Shown: positions 1 through 12,100 of the stretch, piece by piece
Position numbering within the stretch: position 1 is the first letter of the stretch
Layout: every line of letters begins with the position of its first letter
Source: Ciona savignyi
Taxonomy: Eukaryota > Chordata > Ascidiacea > Phlebobranchia > Cionidae
DNA: 64,000 nucleotides
Assembly: GCA_000149265.1 (NCBI GenBank)
Contig: CH003290.1
Location: 67,954 to 131,953 of the forward strand
Direction of reading: 5' to 3'
Notes under the pieces: model-generated
Seen by the model: only the letters and a program-made list of their open reading frames with translations
What the model was told of the DNA's origin: nothing
The model's database searches: none
Position numbers and translations under genes: made by a program

Positions 1-95
1 GGACACAACCAACTAGATAGCGACTAGTTTCAAAAATATAATCCTTTCGGCTGAAAGACGACGCACCAAACTACTAGACTAATCTGTCGGACAGA
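1..95 (-). mobile_element. SINE-A fragment at the left edge
   Basis: Head half only (GGACACAACCAACTAG to AATCTGTCGGAC), cut by the window edge. Confidence 0.8.
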
Positions 96-500
96 GTATA
101 TATTCATCTATACCTACAGTAATTTTTATCAGGCCGTTTAAAACACGCACCAAAGTTTTTTGCTTAGAAATATAAAATTCGGAACGACGGAAGGGAAATA
201 TAGTTCGGTGGTTTCTTAATTAAACATAAGTTTTTGACAGCACATGCTTTAAGTTTATGCTTGTCCTTCTGTTGTAAAGTTGTTTCTGCATACATGTTGT
301 TGTTTATGTGCAATGTATCGCTCGAACGATAACGCGTTGCTGTTTAAAAAATACGATGTTAACGCTCCTGACTTGTTTCGCGAAATTGAAACTCCGAAGA
401 AAGTTATCTTTGATGATTCGTGGTATATTTTACTGAAAACAGTTGCGCTGTAATCAAGCTATCGAACCTCATTTTCGAATGTTTCGACTATGAGGTACAG

Positions 501-610
501 TCGTGTGGCCGAGTGGCTAACGCGACCGATACATGTACCTAATTATATACAAAAAACGGTGTATTTAACGAGCCAATCATAGGGTCGAAAGTAAGTCCAA
601 AAAAAGTTTC
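501..610 (+). mobile_element. SINE-B
   Basis: GTGTGGCCGAGTGGCTAACGCG is the most tRNA-like box A in the window; box B reads AGGGTCGAAAG. Confidence 0.8.
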
Positions 611-929
611 ATTAGCAAACTTCAATTGTGACTTTTGCACCATTATCATTCGAGGTAAAAAGATTACACATGGGATATAAGGCAGCAGAACTCCAGCACG
701 ACATTAGGTCAAGTGGCTGCAGTGGAAATAGTTTTGTGCTATATCGTTTCAAGAGCAAATCATCAGAACGGATAAGCCAGTACATGTACGGACTAGGGTG
801 GGTGTTTAAAATCAGTTACTAATTTTTTTAGATTCGTTTCAACGCAGTCTTGCTTCAAGCTGGTACAGAGAAGATCATTCTATTATGTTGAATGAAGGGC
901 TGGCACCAGCGGCTGTTTTATCTGGACGC

Positions 930-2200
930 ATTTTTTATGGGCTGTGATTTATTATGGGTCCCATTTGAAAAATTGAGACACATATTGTTTTTGTCCGTTT
1001 TTTTTTTCTTTTTTTCGTCAAACGCTTGACAGGCATGGCATGTCGCCTCGACATCTACCAGAAGGAAAAATGGTATCGTAATGCGACTTTGCCATTTGTT
1101 AGACAACATGGTCTAGATGAACAGGAACTAAAATTTTGAAAGATAAAACCAGGGGAATTTCCCTGGAACGTTAAAAACCAAAACGGTATTTTTTTCTAAA
1201 AAACTAGCTTTTTTGGGCATAGCGCTTGAACGGCAGATCCAATTTGTATCAGATTTGGTAAAATGTAAGTGAATTAGTAACTGATTTAACACTTGGAAGA
1301 AATAAAAAAATTACCTAGGGAAATACCCTAAAAAATAACATTTTGTTTTCAAATCATGATTGTGACAAGCACGCCATGTCGCCCCGACATCGCCATGTCG
1401 CCCCGACACCAAAAGTTTCAAGGGGATTTACCGGGGGCGTTAAACACCAAAACGGTATTTTTTCTAAAAAAAGTAGCTTTTTTGGGCATGGCACTTGAAC
1501 GGCTGCTTTAATCTGATTCAGATTTCGTGGAATGTAAGTGCATTACCTACTAATTTAACAATTAGAAAAAATAAAAAAAATTATTTAGGAAAATACCCTA
1601 AAAAAAGATTTTGTTCTCAAATTATGATTGTGACAGGCATGGCATAACGCCCTGACATCTACCAGAAGGAATAATATAATTGTAACAAAACTTGGTCATC
1701 TGTTATAGACAACATGGTCGGTCTAAATACGCAGTAAAAAAATTGTGTGTGATAAATCTAGGGGAATTCCCCTGAGACGTTAAAATCCAAAACGGTTATT
1801 TTTCTAAAAAATTAGCTTTTCCGGCCATAGCGTTTGAACGGCTGCTCTAATTTTGATCATGTCAATTAAAAGAAAAAAAACATTTACTTAGGGTAACTCC
1901 CTTAAAAACGAAGATATGTTCCTGACTCATGATTGTGACAAGTATTCAACATTGCACTGACATCTTCAACAAGGATTCGTCAAATTGGATTAAAACTTTA
2001 AGAATTGTTAGATAACATGACCCACATATGTAAAAACGGAAACTTATGTACTAAGCCCATGGAAAATTTCCCGAAGCCATCAAAAACTAAATCGGGCTGT
2101 TTTAGGAATTTAGCTTCATTTCAATACAGCACTTGAAGAAAAAGCTTTAATTTAAAACATTTGTTGTGAAATCTTCGTAAATCTAACACGATTGTTCTTT
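930..2200. repeat. Four degenerate ~300-bp tandem repeats
   Basis: Units near 1025-1370, 1375-1620, 1630-1920 and 1930-2200 share GACAGGCATGGCATG, a ...TTAGACAACATGG segment, GGGGAATTCCCCTG, CAAAACGGTATTTTTTC and CTTAGGGAAATACCC. Conservation falls towards the right. There is no open frame; the short palindromes GGGGAATTTCCCTGG and CTAGGGAAATACCC recur in each unit. Unclassified repeat family. Confidence 0.8.
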
Positions 2201-3169
2201 TTTTACCTACACCTGGAGAAGAAGTTAGGTTTGATAACTAAGGGACCCATGCGTTTATGCTTGCAGAAACAAAAACTACATATTCATTGTATAAGATACA
2301 AAATGTGGTTAGGGACCCTGTAGCAGTAGCATAATTATATGGCATACAACATGTGTTTTACAAATAGTGGTGGTTAAACACGTGGTTGACACTCTCTAGT
2401 TGTATATGATATTTACTTGTCGGATAACGGATTGCGTTTGTTGCACTGCAGATTGGAATAGCAGAAGAGGCGACGCGACATTATAGAAATTGTAATGAAG
2501 ATACCCAAGATATGTCCTTTACCAATTTTGTTAATTAAAAGTTGAGATTAAAGTATACTTACACAGCTGCGTTAATGTGTTTATACGTTTAATTAAAGTG
2601 AATTAAGTTTGCTTATGTATGTATGGCAGTGGTACTTGGCGGAACGTGTGCCTTCCTTTTAAGGAAGAGAAACGTAAGGGCCGTGCGTAAGCGTAAACGT
2701 GGTAGGACGGTGGTATAACAATGGGTTAAGCGAGCGCGAACGTGCACAGACCGAAAGCAAAAGTCGATTATGTTGCCTGTGTAAGAACAACCGCTTTGTT
2801 TTCCAGAGGTACCCAAATGGGTAAGTGGATTAGGAAATTGTGGCATCTATTACGTACGCGCAGCATCTTCCATCGCATCCCTGCATGATGGATACGAGTA
2901 TACAGATGTTTTATACTTAGCTTCCTGCTTTCAATCTATATACATTTTTATTTCACATCCAATTTATTAAACTTTATCACCAAGTAAAAGGTTTTAACTT
3001 TTGATTTTCCTTTTTCATCGTTCCGCGTTTTAAATTTCTAGGTAAAAGAATATTTTTATACTACTTAACTGTTAGACATTGTTAGTCTTTCATAATCCTT
3101 CTTTATAATACAAACGTACGTACCCTGTATTCATGTAGTCAAATTAAAATGCAAGGAAAGTTACCCCAC

Positions 3170-6100
3170 CTGAGCAGATGTACCATATCTCCCGCTGTTC
3201 TTTCGTTTCAGCATATTCTTGGATAGGTTCACTGTTCTCATCTTGCATATTGATCGTGTACCCTCTATATGGGTGTCGAGCAGGATTAACAGTGCTTAGT
3301 TTGTTCATAAATGAGCTTTGGCTTGGACTCCATTTGTTGAAACGTTTCAATTTTTCTACAAATAAAAGTCATCGTTGTGTGACGTAACGTATTGCTTACG
3401 TTTCAAAAGTGTATGTTTTGGTATTTTATATCACCAGCGGTCGCTAAAATTGGAAATTGGTGTATACAGAGTGTGGCATTACATCAGAAGCTCTAACAAA
3501 TACTACAAATATAGTTGAGCAATTTAGGGCAATATTGCATTGCTTCGTGGGCAGCGAGTTTGAACCTCAGCGTTACACTTTACAGCTAGGATAGGATATT
3601 CATGGTTATCCTTGTGAAATGGAAAACCTAGGGGGTTAACACACAGGCAATCGTCAGGTCACCTCGCGCCCACTGGAGCTATTGCAGTGTGTTGTGTATG
3701 GATCACAAGTTGCTTCAATTAAGTAGAACCCATTAAGCCGCTTGGTTCAGGTAATTTCCGTTAAGTGCCTTGCCCAAGGACACAACCAACTAGCTAGCAG
3801 CCAGTTTGGAATCTGCAACCCTTGGACTAAACGGCGACGCATTAAACCACCAGACTAATCAGTTGGCTATCTGACTAAAACCCCGCGATAATTACTGAAT
3901 ACGACAAAGTATGCTATTCCTCTACACTTAAATTGATTTGACAATCAACCTTACCTTTAATGCCTTGTTCAGTGCGTCCTGTAATCAATGTCAATGTAGG
4001 TTGATTTAGAACATCAACGACCGATCGTTCTTCACAAGATCGAAGAACAGCATGAACATTGCTTCCCCCGAATCCAAATGAGTTTACACCAATTATAACT
4101 GGGTTTGGCAATTCAGTCTTCTCCGTAACTACTTTTATGCGTTTCTCGGTCAAACCTGCAAAACAAATTATTAGTTTTAGAATAGGATATTTATGTTTAT
4201 CCCCGCTAATAGGAAAACCAAGGGGGTTATCACACGGGCAATCGTCAGATCACCTCGCGCCCATCGTCGGGTTACGGGAGCTATTGCAGTGTGTTGTGTA
4301 TGATAGACACGTTCCTTTAATTTGGTAGAACCCATTAATAAGTGTTTTGTACATAACAGTATATAAATGTATCGGTCGCCTTAACCAATCGGCCACACAA
4401 CCATACAGCAAAATGTCTTGATGTATGTACCTTTAATGTTGGGGTTTGGCGTCACGTAGTGGAGATTTGGAGGGATGGCTCCCATCCTGAGAGCAACCGC
4501 GCATTTTACAAGAGAGCAAACACCACTTGCTGATTCGCTGTGCCCCATGTTCGACTTAAGTGATCCAACCAGAATCGGAACTTTCCTATCAGCACACATC
4601 ACCTTATCGATTGCGGTAAGCTCTTGTAGGTCTCCCGCCTTCAAATAATGGAAAATTGTTGAGAAACCAAAAACCTCCAAGATTGGAAATAATAACTAAA
4701 AAACCTAAATTATAATTATGTTCAGGGCGTAGTATATATTACGAGAGTGTAATGGCCACGAAAATTTAAAAATATATTGCATTTTGAAAAAAATCAATGG
4801 TTTTCTTTTCTGTTTTATATATTAGGTTCGTTACTTACTTAATTCTATTATTTAAGCTTATTTTTAGCATAATATGGTAACTGCTTGGGTTAACGTCCGT
4901 TTTTATAATTTGCTTTTGCGGCCACTTTTTTATCATATATAAAAATTTATATATTTTTTTTTTGTTCGTTTTTTTTTGTTAAATTTTGATTATCGTATGT
5001 TAAGTGAACAAACGTGAAATAAACTATACCGGTGTTCCTGTTCCATGTGCTTCCACGTAATGTACTTGATTGGGATTGATCCCACACTCTTTGTACGTTT
5101 CCTCGAGTAGTTTCGCCTGTTGGGCTCCTATTAAACATAGCGTTACATCTAAACATAAATGAACATCTTTATACATTTTTCGGTAGGGGGAATTCCCCTT
5201 TATTATCAAATTTTGGAAAACTTTCAGCATGTCGGTTAAAATAACTGATACGTTAAATCCCCAAATTAATATATGGGGAGTTTAAGGAGCTTGCGCCATG
5301 AAAAAAAGGAACTTGCCCAAAGCCAATATGGGGAGCTTGGGCACGTTTCATCATATGGGAGCTGCCCCCATAATAATATGGGTCATGGAACCCATGATAA
5401 TGAAAATTGCCCCATGCTTTCCCTAAGTCAAACGCAAACATAAAATCACGGAGTCAAGCACACACTAATTTAGCAAACCATTGGTAATATTTTTACAAGT
5501 CATATAATTATACTTTTCATAATCGTGTTTAGGGATAGTAATCGAGTAACGTAAAGTGGCATCGTACCATGATGTGCCCCCCCTCTTTTCTTTTTTCGGG
5601 ATTAGTTTTTAAATCCATAATGGGTTCGTTGCTAAGACTGTTTTTTTGTAAGTAAAGGGCTCCACACACATATAGCGTTTTGCGCAATCCTTCGCGTTTC
5701 TCGCGTCTCGTCATCCTTCTCGTCAGGCGTTGCGTTTAAGAGAGACGCGAGACCATGCACACACACTCGCGTTTATGATGACGTATTGCGTCAAAACATT
5801 CCCACGTAGTTTTGTTTACTGGCCATTAGAACGATTGTATTCACGAGTAGAAAACGAATTAAGCAAAATAAAACGTCCAATCTCTTCACTTTATTGTCAC
5901 ATGTTTCTAGACATATAACCACTCTTTCTTTTTACTAATGTTTTTTCATATATGTCACACCATTTTCATATTACAAACAACTTACTTGATATTTATTTTT
6001 ATTGCAAAATATCAAACGAAGAAAGAGCAATACAGTGCTATGAAATGAACAATTAGCTATCACAGTTAGCTTGGAAAGGCAGTGTATATGACTGAAGAAA

Positions 6101-9100
6101 TATAATAACACTGAAATATAAGTAAAAATATTATTTACAACTAGCTGCATGCTTTACAGTTCATTGATACCAAATAACAAATTTGCATTTACAATGACTG
6201 GTATGTTCAATATGAAAGTTACACAGTTAACAATATCTGCACAATTTTAGCCATAGCTTCATCAGCTGTTTCCATTGAGACTACATAGTTTAGCAACAGT
6301 AAATTTTCCGAAACTATCATACATATCATCCTGCACAATGTTGGCCTGAGCTGCACTTTTTCATATATTCAGAATTTCTCTCCAGAATATGTATGAGGTC
6401 TTCCTAGTAATAAAGTGAAAGGTTATTAGAACTGTGGATATCTAGAATCAAATAACGATTAATAAAAAATTAACCGGTAGTGGTCCACATAAATCTGAAT
6501 ATTTTCAATTAGACATTGCAGGAGCAAAATAAACTGATGTACAATGGTAAAAAAAGTTGTTTACACACAAACAAGTTATGTACAATATGAAAATAACCAC
6601 CTGCAAATCAACTTTAAAATCCAGCTTTCTTCTTTTGTGCTGTAGTGCAGACTGCAGCGATTCAGCAGGCGAAGGGCAATCTATTGTTGACGTCACGGAT
6701 AGATAGTTCTGTTGGAGTGTTTAGTTTACCAGAACTATCCCTGTGTTGTGTGCCTGTTAGTTATTACTTCACCAGTATACTGGTTAAACCTATTAAACTA
6801 CTGGTACCTGTACTTGGTTCAAACAATGTGTGCTAACTGTATTATTTAATGAAAACATGCTACATTTTATAAACAATACAAACCGATACCGGTACTTACA
6901 ATCGGTGACAAAGGTGATCTTGCAAAAATTGCATATTTTCATCATGTTCCCATGTTGAACATGTTGCCGCACCGGATCCGCTCACTTTCACAATTTCCGC
7001 TTTTTTTCTCTCCTGAAAATCTATTCCCTAAACTTCTCCATACCATCATACATGCCTCTGCTAATAAATGCTATTTACACCAAATTCAACAAACATTGTG
7101 TGTTGTGTTTCAATTCACATATATTATAAAACCACATTAAACAATAAACTACCGGTATACCGTACCTGGTTCTCCTATTTTGCCACTAATGTTAGTCCAG
7201 GTATTTTCTTTTCTCATCTTATCTTTATAATACTAATTCTTTAAATCATACAGATGTGAACTTGCTTGTATCAAGATAAGTAACACATTAAAATCTGTTT
7301 TTGACATTTTTGGATCTGTGTCATACAAAAATTGTGCTAAAACTTAGTTTAAATGACATTTAAATCCAACTAAACAAATATTTGTTATAATGCTGTACTT
7401 AAATAATCCTTATTTACGTATTCTCTGGTCTACCTTGGTTTTTATTAACATAATCAACTTAAAACAGTATCTCCTTCATTTTTCTGCCTATTGCGTCTTG
7501 CGCTAAAGTTAAAATATTTTTAACTCTGACGTTTGACGCTATTGAGCCACTTCTCTCCACTTGGCGTTTGTCTGGACGCGAGTGTGTGCATGACCCGACG
7601 CAAGGAGTTTTACGGCAAACGCGAGGTTTTGACGCGAAACGCTCATATGTGTGTGGAGCCCTTAAGCCGGTATATGTATCAGTCGCGTTAACCATTCTGT
7701 CACATGTGCCCCTTTTAGTTTGATGCATAGTGGTGTGTTATCACTTCGGTTACCTGAAGGGTAAGTAATTCCTTCTGCTTTTCTGCCATCCGAATTTGTA
7801 TTTGCGTTTAATACTTCGCAATAAATTCGTCGAGCGGCTGATTTCTTCTGTATGAATATCGCACCAACTGCTTCGGCACGGACATACCTTTTATAATGTG
7901 GTTGAATGAATATTAATGAATTTAGTCCGACCGGTTAATAGTGTTTTAGTGCGGCGCCTCTCAGCCGAAAGGTCGCAGATTCGATGGTCGGTTGCTAGTA
8001 GGGTTGTGTTCTTGGCCAAGGCACTAATTCTTGAACCTAGCGGATTAATGGGTTCTACTTTATAGAAATGTCTATCATATACAACACACTGCAATAGCTC
8101 CGGAAACCCGACGGCGGGCGCAAGGTGATTTGAAGATTGCCCGAGTGTTAACCCGACCTTGGTAGCCTTTGTATTAACCCCCATGATCACTTAAACCGTT
8201 GTTCGTTACTAAAACCGTGTATAGAAGTCCGTATGTGAATTTACTTTAACTTTCCACCGAATTAACCATTTGGCCAGCTGAGTGTTTCTTTAGCCTTCCC
8301 TTTTTACCGAGCCAACGATTAAAGCCAAGATTGATTATTTTAGGAGCTATTTTGTATAGGAGTCGGTATATATATCGGTCCAGTTAACCATTTCACCAAT
8401 ACGACTGTACGCGTATTTTCCCTTACTTTTTCAGAGCTATGATTTTGAATTCGTAATGGGCTCGTCACCAAGACCGTTTTTTATATTGAAATCGTTTTTT
8501 GTATCGGCCGCGTTAACCATTCGGCCATACTGCTCTACCCGAACTGGCCCTTACTTTCTCTTTTTTTACCGAGCCAAGTTTCGAATCCATAATGGGCTCG
8601 TCACTAGGACCTTTTTTGTATAAGAGTCGGTATATGTTTAGGTCGTTAACCATTCGGCCATACTGCTCTACCCGAATTTGCCCTTACCCGTTTGCTGACG
8701 CATCGAATGTCTTGCAGGATCCGTCGAGTGACAGCATATTAAATCGGTGACACATCAGAGTGCCTTGTGGTTTGAAAATAACGTTGGTTCCGCCAACCAC
8801 CGCCGCGTCGCATTTGCCAGCTTTTATTGCCGCAAACGCCATATGCAGTGCCATCATACTGGACGAACATGCCGTGTCCATAGATACACTTGGCCCTTAA
8901 AATATAATTGACATTATAAGAGTTGTGGATAGGATATTCATGTTTATCTCCGTGAATGGGAAAACAAGGGGGTTAACACACGGGCAATCGTCAGATTACC
9001 TCACACCCATCGTCGGGTTACCGGAGCTATTGCAGTGTGTTTTGTATATTAGACATTTTCCTTCAATTTCGGACACAACTGACTAGCTAGCGACTACCTC

Positions 9101-12100
9101 CGTACCTGCAATCCTTCGGATGAAAAGCAACGCACCAAACCCACCAGACTAATCCGTCAGACTTTAATTGGTTAATTGGTTTGTTCCAACTTTATACCTA
9201 TTTAAGCCACAACAATGAGAACCACACGTCATCCGGTACATAATAAAATAGAAATTGTTATCTTATAATTTGATCTTACCTTTCAGGTCAAAATAGTAGC
9301 TTAGTCTGTTGGCGAACATCGAATTAAAAGTTCCAGTCATTGTATAACCCTCCGTTGTTTCGTGATCTCTGGTTAGAGTTTCTTTTACCTCCGCCGTCGT
9401 TATTCCCACCCACACCCCAGTCCTAGTACCAGCAAGATGGGCCGGATTTACGCCTGCATGGCCGCCATATTGGAATTAGGTTTACGCTGTTTAACATGGT
9501 CGCCATATTGGATACATGGTCCTTCATGGTCGCCATATTGGATACATGGTCCTTTATGGTCGCCATATTGGACGCATGGTCCTTCATGGTCGCCATATTG
9601 GATGCATGGTCCTTCATGGTCGCCATATTGGATGCATGGTCCTTCATTGGCCGCCATATTGGACGCATGGTCCTTCATGGTCGCCATATTGGATGCATGG
9701 TCCTTCATGGTCGCCATATTGGATACATGGTCCTTTATGGTCGCCATATTGGATACATGGTCCTTTATGGTCGCCATATTGGACGCATGGTCCTTCATGG
9801 TCGCCATATTGGATGCATGGTCCTTTATGGTCGCCATATTGGATGCATGGTCCTTTATGGTCGCCATATTGGATGCATGGTCCTTCATGGTCGCCATATT
9901 GGACGCATGGTCCTTCATGGTCGCCATATTGGATACATGGTCCTTTATGGTCGCCATATTGGATGCATGGTCCTTCATTGGCCGCCATATTGGACGCATG
10001 GTCCTTCATGGTCGCCATATTGGAATTAGGTTAATGCTGTTTAACATGGTCGCCATATTGGACGCATGGTCCTTTATGGTCGCCATATTGGACGCATGGT
10101 CCTTCATGGTCGCCATATTGGATGCATGGTCCTTTATGGTCGCCATATTGGATGCATGGTCCTTCATGGTCGCCATATTGGATGCATGGTCCTTCATGGT
10201 CGCCATATTGGATACATGGTCCTTTATGGTCGCCATATTGGATGCATGGTCCTTCATGGTCGCCATATTGGATGCATGGTCCTTCATGGTCGCCATATTG
10301 GATGCATGGTCCTTCATTGGCCGCCATATTGGACGCATGGTCCTTCATGGTCGCCATATTGGAATTAGGTTAATGCTGTTTAACATGGTCGCCATATTGG
10401 ACGCATGGTCCTTTATGGTCGCCATATTGGACGCATGGTCCTTCATGGTCGCCATATTGGATGCATGGTCCTTCATTGGCCGCCATATTGGGCGTCAACA
10501 CAGGGTCAATCGTCAGATTACAGTCGGGTTATTAGTGCTATTTCGGTGTACTGTGTATGACTAAGACGTCGCGTCAATTTGCTACAACTCACTAATTCAC
10601 TATGGGTTTAGGCAATTTCGGTTAAGCGCTTTGACCAAGGACACAACCGACTAGACGGCGACCAGTTTTGAACTTGCGACCCTTAGGCTTAGTTTTAACA
10701 CTCGGGATACATTGGTATTGTAATGTGACATATCATGTTTAAATTAAAATGTGGGATACATTATTAAAAAAAAAAAATAACACGAAATTTAATCACGCTT
10801 TCAAAACAATTATAAGAATGTGCATATTTTTGTTTATGAATCTGTCAGTCCCACATTGGTTATTTATAGATTAGACGTATGTGATCAGTCTACAGACGAC
10901 AGTGCCCAGGACACGATTTGGACAGCTTGCAACACTATGTTCACTAAACTGGAAAGTAAAAATTAATTAATTGCTGGGTAATGTGACAATAATCACACTG
11001 CACTTGTGTAGTGCGGCCGCACATCCCGAGAGCCGGTCACGCGGTACAAATGAAAAAAACACCACCGACCATTAGCCATCGTATGTATTAAGGCTAAAAC
11101 CAAACATGTTACCTGCGTTTTCAATTGCTTCGTACGTTACTTCCAGAAGCGTGCGAAGTTGCGGACACATATTGTTTGCCTGCTTTGGGTGAATATCAAA
11201 AAAGGAGGCATCTAACTTGTCCAAATTTTTGAGTTTTCCGCTTCGCTTTGGCATTCCCCAAAGTCCTATTGCATAAAATATATCAAAATCCAGCCATTAA
11301 ACCAATACTGCATTTTCATTTGACTCAAGATCGGATCCTTTTTTATGTTATACTTTTAAGTTAAATACTTTTAAGTGTCGTAATGGGGTTCTTAAAGTGA
11401 AACAAATATTAACTTAAATATTATTACAAAACTGGTTAGGTATTTTGAATGTGGCTTTTACAGAATCGACCTTGATTTTTTTGGTTAAAATCTAGGAGAT
11501 GCGAAAACAAAATTGATCGAGTGAAGTCGTAAATCGCCAACCATTTTAAACACTAAAAAATACTTTTTATTGGCATCTTATTTTCAATTGTACGTCCGAC
11601 ATATTGGTCTGGTGGTTTAGTCCTTCGGCTTTCAGTCGAAGGGTTGCGAATACGCAACTGGTCGCTAGTTAGTTTTCTGTGTTCTTGGGCAAGGCACTTG
11701 ACGGACGTTGCCTGAACCCAGCTGATTAATGGTTTTTACAAATTTAAAAAAACGTGTAAATCATACACGACGTAATACAATAGCTCCGATGACCCGACGG
11801 TGGGCGCGAGGTGATCTGTCGATTGCCCGTGTGTTAACCCCCATGGTTTTCCTATTCCCTAGAATAAACATGAATATCCTATCCTAATTGTGTTTGTTTT
11901 TCCATTGCTACAAATGCCGAAAAAAAATTCTACGATTTTATAAAAGTTGGGCCATGATATCGCAGCAATATTAAAGTTCCGATGGGTTTAAAAATATACG
12001 AAATTAAGATCTAAGACTGTTGAGTATTTGAAGTGGATAATGCTGCAACGATAGCGTGAATTTTTTGTGACACTGGCCATTAGTGGATTATACATTTCAG

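Noticed and set aside
313..453. 46-codon plus-strand frame starting MYRSNDNALL
   Set aside because: It is short, matches no family I know and has no convincing splice partner; a possible downstream exon after TTTTTTTAG at 829 does not join in a clear phase.
501..610. Functional tRNA genes at the tRNA-like heads
   Set aside because: The acceptor and anticodon stems do not pair into a full cloverleaf, and the units recur many times with diverged boxes, as expected for SINEs.
2613..2846. 77-codon minus-strand frame that could be the acyltransferase exon of the synthase
   Set aside because: It contains no GMG or GHSLGE-type motif and its ends do not fit the phase 1 donor at 3170; the next exon is probably outside the window.
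7459..7728. 89-codon minus-strand frame rich in Arg and Thr
   Set aside because: It includes part of a SINE-B and low-complexity sequence; no splice or domain support.
9423..10564. Large repetitive open frames (up to 375 codons) over the minisatellite
   Set aside because: They arise in several frames of both strands because the repeat is 30 bp long and lacks stops; the real gene signal here is the exon 3 acceptor on the minus strand.
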